The notes: generated from the sequence alone by a model not told the origin. A DNA stretch of 64,000 bases from Limisalsivibrio acetivorans (GCF_000421105.1 NZ_ATWF01000001.1:592930-656929); one strand, 5' to 3'; counted from the stretch's first letter, positions 32,669 through 42,467 are shown. Made by a program: numbers and translations.

Positions 32669-33928
32669 TTAAAATTTATATGCGCTCTCACCATGCTGGG
32701 TAATATCAAGCCCTTCGGTCTCCTCGTTTGCTTCAACACGGATACCAATAGTGCTCTTTATGCCCATGGCGATTACATAACTTACTACGAATGAGAATAT
32801 ACCCGCAGCCATAATACCTGCGAACTGGAGCCATACCTGCTTGGGGTTACCGGCTATAAGGCCTTCCGCACCAAGAGTGGCGAAGATACCAGTTGCGATA
32901 GCTCCCCAGAATCCGCCGATACCGTGGATTCCGAAAACGTCCAGTGATTCATCAAGCTTGAGCTTGAACTTAAGCTGTACGCCGTAGTAGCAGAGTATAC
33001 CGGCTACAAGACCTATTATTATTGCCGCCCAAGGCTCAACAAACCCCGCAGCAGGGGTTATTGCCACAAGACCGGCTACAATACCTGATGCAAGACCGAT
33101 TCCACTGGGCTTTGATTTAATCCACTCCATAACCATCCAGCTTGTACCTGCGGCGGCGGGTGCTACCAGAGTGTTCGCAAAGGCAGTACCGGCACCAGTA
33201 CCGGCACCAAGAGCGGACCCGGCGTTGAAGCCGAACCATCCGAACCAGAGGATACCAGCACCGATGAGCGTATAGCTTACGTTATGGGGCATTGTGGAGC
33301 TTTTCATAAAGTCTTTTCTGTTGCCCAGAACAAGGGCAAGAGCGAGAGCTGCTGTACCGGATGAGAAGTGTACAACAGTACCGCCGGCGAAATCGAGTGC
33401 ACCCATTTCAAGGAGCCAGCCGTTGTCTCCCCATACCCAGTGGGCTATGGGTGCATAAACGACGGTTGCCCAGATTAATATAAAGATTACAAATGCAGAG
33501 AATTTGATCCGCTCAACAACTGCACCGCTTATAAGAGCACAAGTGATAATGGCAAACATACCCTGAAACATAGCGAATACGGAAAGGGGTATTGTTCCGC
33601 TGAGCGCTTCAAGGAAATCGCCGCCGAGGAAGAGGTACTGAAAACCTCCCATAAAGGCGGATTCTGTGGGTCCGAAGGCGATTGTGAAACCGCATATCGC
33701 CCATTGGAGACCGATAACACACATCGCTACGAAGCTGTACATTATTGTTGAAAGAGCACTTTTTGTTCTAACCATACCGGCGTAAAACATTGCCAGTCCG
33801 GGCAGCATAAAAAGAACCATGGCCGAAGAGACCAAGAGCCAGGCCGTATCGCCTGTATCTACACCGCCCTCAGCAGCGAAAGCCGCACTACTGCAAAGCA
33901 GTAAGGTAATAAGCATTATCCTTTTCAT
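32669..33928 (-). CDS. amt: Ammonium transporter (Amt/MEP/Rh family)
   Basis: 419 residues with a cleavable-looking N-terminus (MKRIMLITLLLCSSAAFAAE) and eleven membrane helices. Family signatures: DTAWLLVSSAMVLFMLPGLA at the start, FQGMFAIITCALISGAVVER and HFSSGTAALALALVLGNRK in the middle, with the paired pore histidines in the VHFSSG and GIHGIGG regions. The ATG at 33928 has AGGAGG 5-6 bp upstream; longer in-frame versions extend into the promoter. No glnK/PII gene is adjacent, which is unusual. Expression is probably nitrogen-controlled through the sigma-54 promoter upstream. Confidence 0.95.
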   Translation of the reverse strand: MKRIMLITLLLCSSAAFAAEGGVDTGDTAWLLVSSAMVLFMLPGLAMFYAGMVRTKSALSTIMYSFVAMCVIGLQWAICGFTIAFGPTESAFMGGFQYLFLGGDFLEALSGTIPLSVFAMFQGMFAIITCALISGAVVERIKFSAFVIFILIWATVVYAPIAHWVWGDNGWLLEMGALDFAGGTVVHFSSGTAALALALVLGNRKDFMKSSTMPHNVSYTLIGAGILWFGWFGFNAGSALGAGTGAGTAFANTLVAPAAAGTSWMVMEWIKSKPSGIGLASGIVAGLVAITPAAGFVEPWAAIIIGLVAGILCYYGVQLKFKLKLDESLDVFGIHGIGGFWGAIATGIFATLGAEGLIAGNPKQVWLQFAGIMAAGIFSFVVSYVIAMGIKSTIGIRVEANEETEGLDITQHGESAYKF

Positions 33929-33952
33929 GTTTCCTCCTGTTTGCCTCATCTG

Positions 33953-33968
33953 TGCAATGCGCATGCCA
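33953..33968 (-). promoter_or_regulatory. Sigma-54 (RpoN) promoter of amt
   Basis: Minus strand TGGCATGCGCATTGCA: GG and GC spaced exactly 10 bp, matching TGGCAC-N5-TTGCA at all but one position. Transcription would start near 33943, giving a 15-nt leader containing only the Shine-Dalgarno. It is consistent with NtrC-type nitrogen control. Confidence 0.8.
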
Positions 33969-34044
33969 AAAGCAGGGAACGAAAAATTGGGGTTTTCAAA
34001 GGGTCGGTGGTTAATAAATGGACGAGTGCATGGTTAAATAATAA

Positions 34045-34401
34045 TCAAAGGAGCTCTGTATCACCATGGGAGTAAGGGGGAGTGCATATACAAAGGATCC
34101 TCAGCGGCTCATCACCTGTGTTTATAATCCTATGTGGTTCTCCTGGCTTAATAAGTATGCTGTCACCGGCGGTAACGGCGAAGCTTTTACCCGATAGATT
34201 CATATCACCGTAACCGCTAAGTATGTGATAGATCTCCTCACTCTCAACGTGGCAATGCAGCTCTGTTATACCCCCTACAGCAACAACGGCCTCTGCAAGG
34301 CTGGTTCTCAACTCGCCATCATTATCCGGATGCAGAAGCTCCCTTATCTCTGAAAGATCCTTTGTTATGTATGGGTTAACTTCGCTATATGACTTCTTCA
34401 T
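34045..34401 (-). CDS. Small cupin-domain protein
   Basis: 118 residues forming a single cupin barrel. The metal-binding pattern is ELHCHVESEEIYHILSGYG (first motif) and GDSILIKPGEPHRIINTG (second motif), so a bound metal is likely. Functions in the family range from sugar isomerase to oxygenase to ligand sensing, and none can be chosen. Its ATG overlaps the stop codon of the histidine kinase (ATGA), so it is made together with it and could act as its accessory sensor. Confidence 0.78.
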   Translation of the reverse strand: MKKSYSEVNPYITKDLSEIRELLHPDNDGELRTSLAEAVVAVGGITELHCHVESEEIYHILSGYGDMNLSGKSFAVTAGDSILIKPGEPHRIINTGDEPLRILCICTPPYSHGDTELL

Positions 34402-37400
34402 TGTGCCGGTGTTTTTTTGAGCAATATTCTAACAAGGGCGCCGTTATTATGGTTTTCGAGGGTAATCTGCCCACCCATATTCTTTTCGATGATGGTTTTT
34501 GACATGAAGAGGCCCATTCCAATCCCCTGCCCTTCCTCTTTTGTGGTGAAATAAGGGTCGAAAACCTTCATGATATAAACGGGGTTAACGCCGCCACCGT
34601 TATCTGTAATAGCCACAGAGACTTTGTTATCGATGTTCTCCACCGTTATCTCCACAAGCCCCTTGCACTCCTCGCTCAGCTTTGTGTATTTTTCGACCAC
34701 CGCATCACGGGAGTTGTTTATGATGTTGAGGATAACCTGCCTGAACTCACTCTTGTAACCCGTTACAGTATGATCCTGCTCCTTATCCGTATACAGCTTA
34801 ATCTGAATGCCTTCGAGCTCGAAACGATCCCTGAGAAGCTTAAGCACATCCTCCACTGCATCCGATGCGTCAAAATCCGACAAGATCCCCGACGGCTTAA
34901 AGAAATCTCTGAAGTCATCGATGGTTTTCGAGAGCCTGGTCACATAGTGCATTGTGTCCCTGACGGTGTCCTTAATGTACTGACGGTCGGTCTCTTCATA
35001 CTCAAAGGCATCCTCCAGATCCTGAACAAATAGACCAATAGTGTTGAGGGGCTGTCTCCAATGGTGGGCAATAGCCCCTATCATCTCCCCCATGGAGGCA
35101 AGACGGGACTGGTTGATAAGAAGCTGTTCCTGATGACGGCGTTTTTCTATCTCTTCATTGACACGCTTCTCGAGCTGTTCCTGTATCTCGCTGATCTCTG
35201 TGATATCAACGAAGGTGACAAGGCCTGCACTTCTACCCTTGTAAGGAACCGAGGTAAGGAAAAAGAATACGCTCTTCTCCCTGCCGCTCTTATGGGTTAT
35301 ACGCACATCTCTGTATTTGCGGACCTTTTTATCGCCGTAAAGGGCTTTAAAGCAGACATCCTTTATCTTCGGAGCACCCTCCGGCGCCACTAACTCCCAT
35401 GGGCTCAGCTTTTGAAGTTCCTCTGTGCTGTATCCGGTTATATCCTCAAGAACAGGGTTGCTGTATATAATCTGCTCGGTGAAGAGAGCCACACCGGCCA
35501 CGTTATACTCCGCCAGTGTACGGAACATCTCCTCACGCTCCTCAAGAAGCTCGGAGAGCTCCTTCTTCTTCGAAACGTCTATGATAATGAGGAAAAGCTG
35601 TATCTGCTCTCCGAATCTGATTAATGTTGAATGTATCTCACAGTCCTTCCTCGTGCTGTCAGGCATGAGGATCCCCACCGAGCCGCTGTTTATCATCTTA
35701 TCAAGGGAAAATGTATTATACTCACCCTCCCCCGCATCGAGGAAGTCTTCGATGTTATGGTTTATCAGATCCTGACGCTCAAGACTGAAGAATTCCGCCG
35801 CAGAATTGTTTGCATCCCCCACAACGCCGCTCACAGGATCCACTATCAACATAACGGCACCATTCTTCATGAACAGCTTCTTAAACTGCTGTTCGCTCTC
35901 CCTCAGCTTCCTTTCGGTCTCCATCCTCTCACTGATATCACGGAAGGAGCCTCTAAGGACAGGTTTACCCTGTTCACCACATGGAACCTCAGTACAGAAA
36001 GCTCTCACCCATTTGACGCCTCTACCTCTGCCATTGATTCGCAGAACAACATCGGTGCTTTCGCCTGGTCCGGATTTATACCTGAACCATTTATCGAGGT
36101 CATCCTGATGTATCAGGGCATCAATCAGGGTTGGATCAGCGTAGAACTCCTCCGGTTCATAGCCTGTAAGCTCAACACATTTAGGCGAAATGAAAGCAAG
36201 TGAGCCGTCGGGAGAAAACCAGTACTCCACCTCGGAGGTATGCCTGCTGAGGAGTTCCCACTTGTTCACAAGATCCCCGTAGTCATCCTGCATACGCCTC
36301 AGATGGGAGACGGCATCAGAGAAATCGGAATCGAAGACCTCCCCTCCTCCTATTAAGGCGGAGTTAATGCCGGCAATCTTCCTCCGCATTAGGTAAAGAC
36401 TGGCGATAAGTACAAGGATAGCAGTAGCAGCACCCGCAAGGACTGCAGGGATTGCCAGTTCTAAGGTTATGCTGTCAACCCGGGATATGCTTTCTGCGGG
36501 TATATGCAGGGTTATAATATAGTCTGCGGATTCGATGCGGTGATGATGAACAAGTATCCGCCTGTTGTTACTGCTGTAAAAGAAAGATCCCTTTTTGTTC
36601 TGGAGGAGTGCCTCCCAGTGCTTATAGAGGGATGAATCCCCCTCAACCTTGGGTGCAACAGGGATAAGGTGACCATCATCATCAAACTGACGGTGCGCCG
36701 CCTCTTCTGCTCTGGAATGATAGATATATGTTCCGTCCGAATTGAATATTGAGATGTAGGACTCATCGCCAAAGCGGCTCTTGATCCTTTCTGTCATCCG
36801 TTCAAGGCGCTTATCCAGAAAATACCACTCGATACTCCCGGCTATCATACCAAGGGTTTCCCCCTTGCCGGACAAGATTGTCGAAGCGATGACCACCTGC
36901 CTCTGACCGGAAAGTACCTCAAACATCAGCTTGGATATATCTATGACGTGCCTGCCGCCGTTTCGATGAACGGTATTTTTCCAGTATTCACGGTGCTTTA
37001 TGGATATCAGCTCCGAATCCGGCGAGCTGTCGTCATAGCTGACATAGCCATCCTGAAACGGGTTGCCGTCCTTTGTGGAGTGTACTCTGCCGTCGGGATA
37101 GGCGATGAAGAGCTTGTCGTATGTGTTGCTCAACCGCTCCTGCTCACGAAGCAGAAAGGGCTTCATCCGCTCCCAATCCATAGACTGCACAGAAGGGGTG
37201 TTCGAAAGCATGGCAATCTCGGACTTTCGGGCGGTGAAAAACTGATCGAGCATAGTGGAGGTAACCTCAACAAGCTCTTCGGCATCCTCTTTGTTATGTT
37301 CGGAAATGTAGGCAAGGATGGAGCTGGTGAAATAAAAACCAGTGAACATTGAAGCAGCAATACCAGCAGCGGCAACGGCGGCGATCAGGAGTTTTTTCAT
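34398..37400 (-). CDS. Membrane sensor histidine kinase with Cache-like and three PAS domains
   Basis: 1000 residues: transmembrane helix (about 4-31), a long periplasmic Cache-type sensor (about 35-305), second membrane helix (about 312-338), PAS domains (about 385-500, 505-625 and 635-745) joined by coiled coils, then the kinase core. The phosphoacceptor is in GAIAHHWRQPLN (H-box near 770), with N box NIINNSRDAV, G1 ITDNGGGV and G2 GIGMGLFMSK near the C-terminus. No cognate response regulator gene is next to it. The overlapping cupin gene is the only co-transcribed neighbour. The signal is unknown; PAS chains commonly bind small ligands or heme. Confidence 0.9.
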   Translation of the reverse strand: MKKLLIAAVAAAGIAASMFTGFYFTSSILAYISEHNKEDAEELVEVTSTMLDQFFTARKSEIAMLSNTPSVQSMDWERMKPFLLREQERLSNTYDKLFIAYPDGRVHSTKDGNPFQDGYVSYDDSSPDSELISIKHREYWKNTVHRNGGRHVIDISKLMFEVLSGQRQVVIASTILSGKGETLGMIAGSIEWYFLDKRLERMTERIKSRFGDESYISIFNSDGTYIYHSRAEEAAHRQFDDDGHLIPVAPKVEGDSSLYKHWEALLQNKKGSFFYSSNNRRILVHHHRIESADYIITLHIPAESISRVDSITLELAIPAVLAGAATAILVLIASLYLMRRKIAGINSALIGGGEVFDSDFSDAVSHLRRMQDDYGDLVNKWELLSRHTSEVEYWFSPDGSLAFISPKCVELTGYEPEEFYADPTLIDALIHQDDLDKWFRYKSGPGESTDVVLRINGRGRGVKWVRAFCTEVPCGEQGKPVLRGSFRDISERMETERKLRESEQQFKKLFMKNGAVMLIVDPVSGVVGDANNSAAEFFSLERQDLINHNIEDFLDAGEGEYNTFSLDKMINSGSVGILMPDSTRKDCEIHSTLIRFGEQIQLFLIIIDVSKKKELSELLEEREEMFRTLAEYNVAGVALFTEQIIYSNPVLEDITGYSTEELQKLSPWELVAPEGAPKIKDVCFKALYGDKKVRKYRDVRITHKSGREKSVFFFLTSVPYKGRSAGLVTFVDITEISEIQEQLEKRVNEEIEKRRHQEQLLINQSRLASMGEMIGAIAHHWRQPLNTIGLFVQDLEDAFEYEETDRQYIKDTVRDTMHYVTRLSKTIDDFRDFFKPSGILSDFDASDAVEDVLKLLRDRFELEGIQIKLYTDKEQDHTVTGYKSEFRQVILNIINNSRDAVVEKYTKLSEECKGLVEITVENIDNKVSVAITDNGGGVNPVYIMKVFDPYFTTKEEGQGIGMGLFMSKTIIEKNMGGQITLENHNNGALVRILLKKTPAQ

Positions 37401-37548
37401 TTAAAACCTTCATCCCTTTCAAATTTCGTTTAAAATTATAACACTTATTTCTTGCGATTACAAAAATGAGAATGGTTTAAACACCCGTTGAGAAAATTTT
37501 ATAATCATGGTACTTATAGCCTCCTGTAGTAAAGGAGAAAATCAGCTA
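37401..37548. promoter_or_regulatory. Divergent promoter region of histidine kinase and GT2 gene
   Basis: 148 bp between divergent genes. TATAAT at 37500-37505 is a good -10 element for the plus-strand operon, 44 bp before the GT2 ATG at 37549, but the -35 is poor. This placement argues against a start at 37507. Confidence 0.5.
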
Positions 37549-38268
37549 ATGAGGCTAATTTCCTACGTCGTTCCGGTTTATAATGAAAATGAGAGCCTGA
37601 GGCCCCTTACTGAGAAGATCCTCATGGCGGCGGAAAAAACCGGATATGAAGCCGAAATTATTTATATTGATGACAAAAGTACCGACGGCAGTCTGGAGAC
37701 TATAAAGGAACTGGCCGCAGAGGAGCCAAGAATACGCTACGGCTCCCTTTCCAGAAATATGGGGCAGTCCGCCGCTCTTTATGCCGGTTTTTCTATGAGC
37801 AGGGGTGAGATAGTTGTCACCATGGATGCAGACCTGCAGAATGACCCCGCCGATATACCGGAGATGCTCAAGCACTACGGCGAATATCAGATGGTGAACG
37901 GATGGCGGAAAAACAGGAAGGACAGCTCCTCCAAAAGGATAGCAAGCAGATTCGGCAACTGGCTCCGCAACAGGATGCTCAGGGAGAACCTGCACGATTC
38001 CGGCTGCTCGCTCAAGGTAATGAACGGCGACATGGTAAGACGCATTAAGATGTACGATGGTCTTCACCGCTTCCTCCCAGCCATGATGCGTAATGAGGGG
38101 GCAAAGGTTATTGAGGTCCCGGTAAACCATCAGGCACGGCAGTTCGGAAAGTCGAAATATACAAACCTGAAGCGTGCCAAGGTCGCCTTCTATGATCTTT
38201 TAAGTACCAGATGGATGATGCTCAGGCATATTGAACCAGAGATAAAGGAGCATAATGACCAGCTTTGA
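37549..38268 (+). CDS. Family 2 glycosyltransferase (dolichol/undecaprenyl-phosphate sugar synthase type)
   Basis: 239 residues with GT-A motifs: VVPVYNENESLRPLTEKIL at the start, IYIDDKSTDGS, DADLQNDPADIPEM (the DxD-type metal site) and GWRKNRKDSSSKRI. It lacks the C-terminal membrane pair of ArnC, so it resembles soluble DPM1-like enzymes that load a sugar on a polyprenyl phosphate. The ATG at 37549 has AGGAG 11 bp upstream. It overlaps the LAB_N gene by 14 bp; with the GT39 gene this forms a sugar-transfer cassette. Confidence 0.87.
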   Translation: MRLISYVVPVYNENESLRPLTEKILMAAEKTGYEAEIIYIDDKSTDGSLETIKELAAEEPRIRYGSLSRNMGQSAALYAGFSMSRGEIVVTMDADLQNDPADIPEMLKHYGEYQMVNGWRKNRKDSSSKRIASRFGNWLRNRMLRENLHDSGCSLKVMNGDMVRRIKMYDGLHRFLPAMMRNEGAKVIEVPVNHQARQFGKSKYTNLKRAKVAFYDLLSTRWMMLRHIEPEIKEHNDQL

Positions 38269-38899
38269 AACGTTTCTCCTGATTTTCGGGATAGCTGGAC
38301 AGATAATTTTTTTCACCCGTTTTATCATACAGTGGCTTTACACCGAGAGGCAGAAGAGGAGCGTTGTTCCCATATCTTTTTGGTATTTCAGTCTTTCGGG
38401 CAGTTTTATACTACTTACCTACTCCATAATCATAAAGGATCCTATCTTCATCTTCGGTCAGTCCCTCGGCTTTATCATTTACCTGCGGAATCTTTACTTC
38501 ATATATCTAGAAAGGGGTGTGAGCAAATCGAAGTTCACCCGCTATACCCTTATATTCCTTATAGTCTATGTTGGCGTTTCCGCCGCCGCTGCGTTCATTG
38601 CTCCATCTATTCGTGAGGAGAAGGAGGCTTCCCAGCTCCTCTGGATATACGGCATAGGCCTTGTGGGTCAAGGATTTTTCTTCCTGCGCTTCTTCGTGCA
38701 GTGGCTGTATTCTGAGAAGCTGCGCAAAAGCGCATTCCCCGTGCTTTTCTGGTATTTCAGCATAGCAGGGAGCGTATTCCTTCTCACGTATTCCATAATT
38801 GTCGGCGATGTCGTCTTCATCATCGGACAGATTATCGGGCTCCTCATCTATTTCCGGAACATATACTACATAGGCAAAGAGGCAAAGGCTTCAGAATGA
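38255..38899 (+). CDS. Tandem LAB_N-domain integral membrane protein
   Basis: 214 residues containing two copies of the lipid-A-disaccharide-synthase N-terminal (LAB_N) motif: FTRFIIQWLYTERQKRS...FWYFSLSGSFILLTY and LRFFVQWLYSEKLRKSA...FWYFSIAGSVFLLTY. Each copy has three membrane helices, so the protein is an internal duplication. LAB_N proteins resemble small multidrug/EamA-type transporters and are suggested flippase partners. Sandwiched between GT2 and GT39 genes with overlaps on both sides, it is well placed to flip the polyprenyl-linked sugar. Function is inferred from context. Confidence 0.82.
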   Translation: MTSFETFLLIFGIAGQIIFFTRFIIQWLYTERQKRSVVPISFWYFSLSGSFILLTYSIIIKDPIFIFGQSLGFIIYLRNLYFIYLERGVSKSKFTRYTLIFLIVYVGVSAAAAFIAPSIREEKEASQLLWIYGIGLVGQGFFFLRFFVQWLYSEKLRKSAFPVLFWYFSIAGSVFLLTYSIIVGDVVFIIGQIIGLLIYFRNIYYIGKEAKASE

Positions 38900-40479
38900 A
38901 CCGGGTATCGTACGCACCCCTTTTCATGGCAGGCTGGTTTCTTCTGATAATAATGCCGAACTACTTTATCCCCCTTTTCGAAACCACCGATGCAAGGTAT
39001 GCAGAGATTGCGAGGGAGATGTTCGTTAGCGGGAACCTTCTTGAGCCCCATTTCAACGGGATAAAGCACTTCCACAAGCCACCCTTAACCTATTGGATGA
39101 CATCCCTCGGATACTTATTATTCGGAATAAACGGATTCGGAGCAAGGTTCTTCGGTGCATTCGCCGCCCTTGTTACATTGATGTACACTTATAGAACCGC
39201 CAGGCTCCTGGGGGATGAAAAAACAGGGGGGAACGCCGTTCTCATCCTCGCCTCTTTGGCTCTCTTCATCATCGTTTCAAGGGTGGTGTCTACGGACATC
39301 TACCTCACAATGTTCACCGCCATCGCCTACTATCACATCTTCTGTAGGCTTGAGGGTGTACGTAACAAGCTGGATTCACTCAAGCTGGGGGTTATACTCG
39401 GGCTGGGCTTTCTAACCAAGGGGCCGCTGATACTCCTATTCACTATTATTCCTTTCATACTGAGCATTCCATTCTCAAAAAACCACCGCAGAGCGTTTTC
39501 CCTAAGGGAGTGGGGGATCACAGCTGTACTTTTCCTCTTCATCGGGCTGCCGTGGTACATCGCTGTCATACTGAAAAATCCCGGTCTGCTTGATTACTTC
39601 ATAGGAACCCAGACCATCGACCGTGTAGCCACGGATAAATTCAAACGGATGGAACCCTGGTGGTACTTCCTGCAGATTTTCATGCTCCTTGCCGGACCGT
39701 ATTCACTCTACATAACCTCCGCCATGATACGGCGAAGGGGGATAAGACAGGCAACAACGATAACATTCTACATACTGTTCCCCTTTATCGTTTTCTCCCT
39801 GTCCATGAGCAAGCTTCCCACGTATATCCTCCCCCTCTTCCCACTCTTTGCCATACTATTTGCGGGGGAGATACCCAGAATAACAAACAGATGGGGGCTT
39901 TCTGCGGGGCATGCCTACCTCCTGCTTTTTGCATTTTTTCCTGCATTGGCGGGTAGTTTCATCAGTTTCACAGAGCCTTACAGGATTCAGATGTATGCCG
40001 CATCAGCGTTCTGCCTGCTGGTATGGTTTGTGACTGTCTTTGTAATGAAGAGGGGGCTTATAGCCGCCTCCGCCCTTGTGCTCATCATCTCAATAAACTC
40101 TGTTTACCTTGTAACCCCGCTCATCGGTCCGCATATGAAGGGCTACAGGCTAATGGCCGAAGCATCGAAGAATATCGCACCGGAGCTGGATATGCTCTGC
40201 TACCACTGCTTCCTCCCCTCACTCAGCTTCTACAGGAACGAGATAGTCCCTGCGGCCATAAGCAAAACGAGGGAGACACAGTTTCAGGATGAAGAGGAGT
40301 ACAGCGAGTATTACATCGATGAAAACAGCGAACTCAAAGAATGGCTATCCTCGAGAGAAAGGCTTTTTATGGTAACAAAACCCAAAAACAGGAAATATTT
40401 CGAGTGGTGGTTCGGCTATGAATGCAGTGTCGCTTTTGAACACGACCGCCAGCACCTCTTCCTCTGCGAAAGGGACTGA
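38896..40479 (+). CDS. Family 39 (ArnT-like) glycosyltransferase, polytopic
   Basis: 527 residues with about eleven membrane helices. The N-terminal ETTDARYAEIAREM and HFHKPPLTYWMTSLGYLLFG motifs are those of ArnT/PMT enzymes, with the essential acidic residue in TTDARY and the periplasmic loop. It transfers a sugar from a polyprenyl phosphate donor to a periplasmic acceptor such as lipid A. A soluble C-terminal domain of about 120 residues follows. Overlaps the LAB_N gene by 4 bp. Confidence 0.87.
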   Translation: MNRVSYAPLFMAGWFLLIIMPNYFIPLFETTDARYAEIAREMFVSGNLLEPHFNGIKHFHKPPLTYWMTSLGYLLFGINGFGARFFGAFAALVTLMYTYRTARLLGDEKTGGNAVLILASLALFIIVSRVVSTDIYLTMFTAIAYYHIFCRLEGVRNKLDSLKLGVILGLGFLTKGPLILLFTIIPFILSIPFSKNHRRAFSLREWGITAVLFLFIGLPWYIAVILKNPGLLDYFIGTQTIDRVATDKFKRMEPWWYFLQIFMLLAGPYSLYITSAMIRRRGIRQATTITFYILFPFIVFSLSMSKLPTYILPLFPLFAILFAGEIPRITNRWGLSAGHAYLLLFAFFPALAGSFISFTEPYRIQMYAASAFCLLVWFVTVFVMKRGLIAASALVLIISINSVYLVTPLIGPHMKGYRLMAEASKNIAPELDMLCYHCFLPSLSFYRNEIVPAAISKTRETQFQDEEEYSEYYIDENSELKEWLSSRERLFMVTKPKNRKYFEWWFGYECSVAFEHDRQHLFLCERD

Positions 40480-40713
40480 GTTTATATCTCGTTAATATTT
40501 TATCTGAGCAAAAACAGGGCAAACGGGATGATTAAAATATCGTTTTAGTGAGCAAATCCGCACTATTAACCAGTAAACTACTGTTGTATATTACAATCTG
40601 CACAGCAATCAACACATCTCGTCGATAAAGATAGACTAAACATTGTTAAATTTAATTTGACTAAAGTTGTTAAACCTGCTACATTTTTTGAAATTTTCCC
40701 CGGAGATGTGTCA
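40480..40713. other. Intergenic region upstream of the second Liv operon
   Basis: 234 bp, AT-rich, no gene. The promoter at 40657 is the only feature recognised. Confidence 0.5.
40657..40685 (+). promoter_or_regulatory. Sigma-70-type promoter of the second Liv operon
   Basis: TTGACT (40657-40662), exactly 17 bp, TACATT (40680-40685). It gives a leader of about 20 nt to the paaK ATG at 40714. Confidence 0.65.
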
Positions 40714-42015
40714 ATGATCTGGAATGAAGATTTCGAGACCCTTCCAAGAGAAGCCCTGGAAGCACTCCAGCTTAACAGGCTGAGAGCTATGCTCGAAAAC
40801 GTCTATGCAAGAGTCCCCTTTTACAAGAAGCAGTTTGACGAGGTGGGAGTCAAGCCCGAGAACCTCAAAACGCTTAAAGATCTTTCAAAATTCCCCTTCA
40901 CCTATAAGCAGGACCTAAGGGATAACTACCCCTTCGGCATGTTTGCCGTTCCCCAGGAACAGGTTGTAAGGATACATGCCTCCAGCGGGACAACGGGCAA
41001 GCCAACCGTTGTCGGCTACACCCGCAGGGATATCGATACATGGTCGGAACTCATGGCCAGAACCCTCAGCGGAGCAGGTGTCGGCAAGGGTGATGTTATG
41101 CAGAACGCCTACGGCTACGGCCTTTTCACAGGAGGTCTCGGCGCCCATTACGGCGCGGAGAAGATAGGCGCATCCGTTATCCCCATCTCCGGTGGTAACT
41201 CCAAGCGCCAGCTTATGATAATGAAGGATTTCGGCTCCACAGCCATCTCCTGCACGCCCAGCTACGCCCTTAACCTTTACGAGATAGCCAAAGAGGAAGG
41301 GATAGATATGCGAGAACTCCCCATAAAAGTGGGGGTCTTCGGTGCAGAGCCATGGACCGATGAGATGCGCAGGGATATCGAAGAGAAATGGGGTATCGAT
41401 GCAGTTGATATATACGGTCTCAGCGAGATAATAGGCCCCGGTGTCGCCTTCGAATGTGTCGAGGCGAAGAAGGGTATGCATATCAATGAGGATCATTTCA
41501 TAGTAGAAACCATAGACCCTGAAACCGGAGAGGTTCTCCCCTTCGGCGAACCCGGGGAACTGGTATTCACCACGATCACAAAGGAAGCTATCCCCCTTGT
41601 ACGCTACAGAACAAGGGATATCACCATAATAGAAAAGGAGCCCTGCAAATGCGGGCGTACCTTCGTGCGGATGAACAAGGTTGCTGGAAGAAGCGACGAC
41701 ATGCTCATCATCCGCGGCGTAAATGTGTTCCCCTCCCAGATCGAATCGATACTGGTTGATAGAAAGGGCATACTCCCCCATTACCTCCTTGAGGTGGACA
41801 GGGACGGAAACCTTGATACACTTGAGGTTAAGGTGGAGGTCTCCGAGGAGCTTTTCTCCGACGAGATCAAGAACCTGCAGACACTGGCAAAAAGCATAGA
41901 GAAGGATATCAAGGATATCATAGGCGTAACCTGCAGGGTGCGCCTTGTGGAGCCTAAGAGCATCGCCCGGAGCGAAGGAAAGGCTCAGCGGGTTATCGAC
42001 AAGAGGAAAAAGTGA
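40714..42015 (+). CDS. paaK: Phenylacetate-CoA ligase (PaaK family), first copy
   Basis: 433 residues, the usual PaaK length. It activates aryl- or short-chain acids to CoA esters with ATP. Motifs in order: [18 protein letters not shown] (ATP loop), [22 protein letters not shown] and [20 protein letters not shown]; the C-terminal RVIDKRKK ends as in the family. The ATG at 40714 with CGGAG 9 bp upstream is chosen over an extension into the promoter. It opens an operon with an ACT protein and a complete Liv transporter. Other possible substrates include indoleacetate and other arylacetates from amino acid degradation. Confidence 0.93.
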   Translation: MIWNEDFETLPREALEALQLNRLRAMLENVYARVPFYKKQFDEVGVKPENLKTLKDLSKFPFTYKQDLRDNYPFGMFAVPQEQVVRIHASSGTTGKPTVVGYTRRDIDTWSELMARTLSGAGVGKGDVMQNAYGYGLFTGGLGAHYGAEKIGASVIPISGGNSKRQLMIMKDFGSTAISCTPSYALNLYEIAKEEGIDMRELPIKVGVFGAEPWTDEMRRDIEEKWGIDAVDIYGLSEIIGPGVAFECVEAKKGMHINEDHFIVETIDPETGEVLPFGEPGELVFTTITKEAIPLVRYRTRDITIIEKEPCKCGRTFVRMNKVAGRSDDMLIIRGVNVFPSQIESILVDRKGILPHYLLEVDRDGNLDTLEVKVEVSEELFSDEIKNLQTLAKSIEKDIKDIIGVTCRVRLVEPKSIARSEGKAQRVIDKRKK

Positions 42016-42026
42016 GGTATGCGTAA

Positions 42027-42458
42027 ATGAAGATAGGACAGATCTCCGTTTTTATCGAAAACGAATCAGGAAGACTTTTTGAAGTTACCGATCTCCTCGG
42101 CAAGAACAACATCAATATAAGGGCTCTTTCATTGGCGGATACATCGGATTTCGGCATCCTCCGCCTTATCGTGAATGACCCGGACAGAGCATATACCCTT
42201 CTTAAGGAGAACGATTTCACTGTGGGGAGAACGGAGGTTCTCGCCATAGAAGTACCCGATGATCCCGGCGGTCTGGCAGGGGTTCTCGGTGTCCTAAGTG
42301 AAAACAGCCTTAACGTTGAATACATGTACGCACTCGTGGAAACCAGCAGTGACTGTGCGGTCATGATCTTCCGTTTCGATGAAACCGACAAGGCTATCGA
42401 GGTGCTGAAAGGTGCCGGCTACACCCTTATGGAGGGCAAGAAGATCTACGAAATCTAG
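42027..42458 (+). CDS. Tandem ACT-domain protein
   Basis: 143 residues made of two ACT domains (about 1-68 and 70-143: [20 protein letters not shown] and [20 protein letters not shown]). The domains bind amino acids in regulators such as AHAS small subunit. ACT proteins of this length commonly sit next to paaK genes of anaerobes. It is probably a sensor or allosteric partner of the adjacent ligase. Eleven bp downstream of paaK. Confidence 0.87.
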   Translation: MKIGQISVFIENESGRLFEVTDLLGKNNINIRALSLADTSDFGILRLIVNDPDRAYTLLKENDFTVGRTEVLAIEVPDDPGGLAGVLGVLSENSLNVEYMYALVETSSDCAVMIFRFDETDKAIEVLKGAGYTLMEGKKIYEI

Positions 42459-42467
42459 GAGTTTCCC

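Noticed and set aside
40915-41781. Long minus-strand open frame opposite the first paaK
   Set aside because: Antisense shadow of a gene with complete catalytic motifs; Tyr/Gly-rich translation without domain features.
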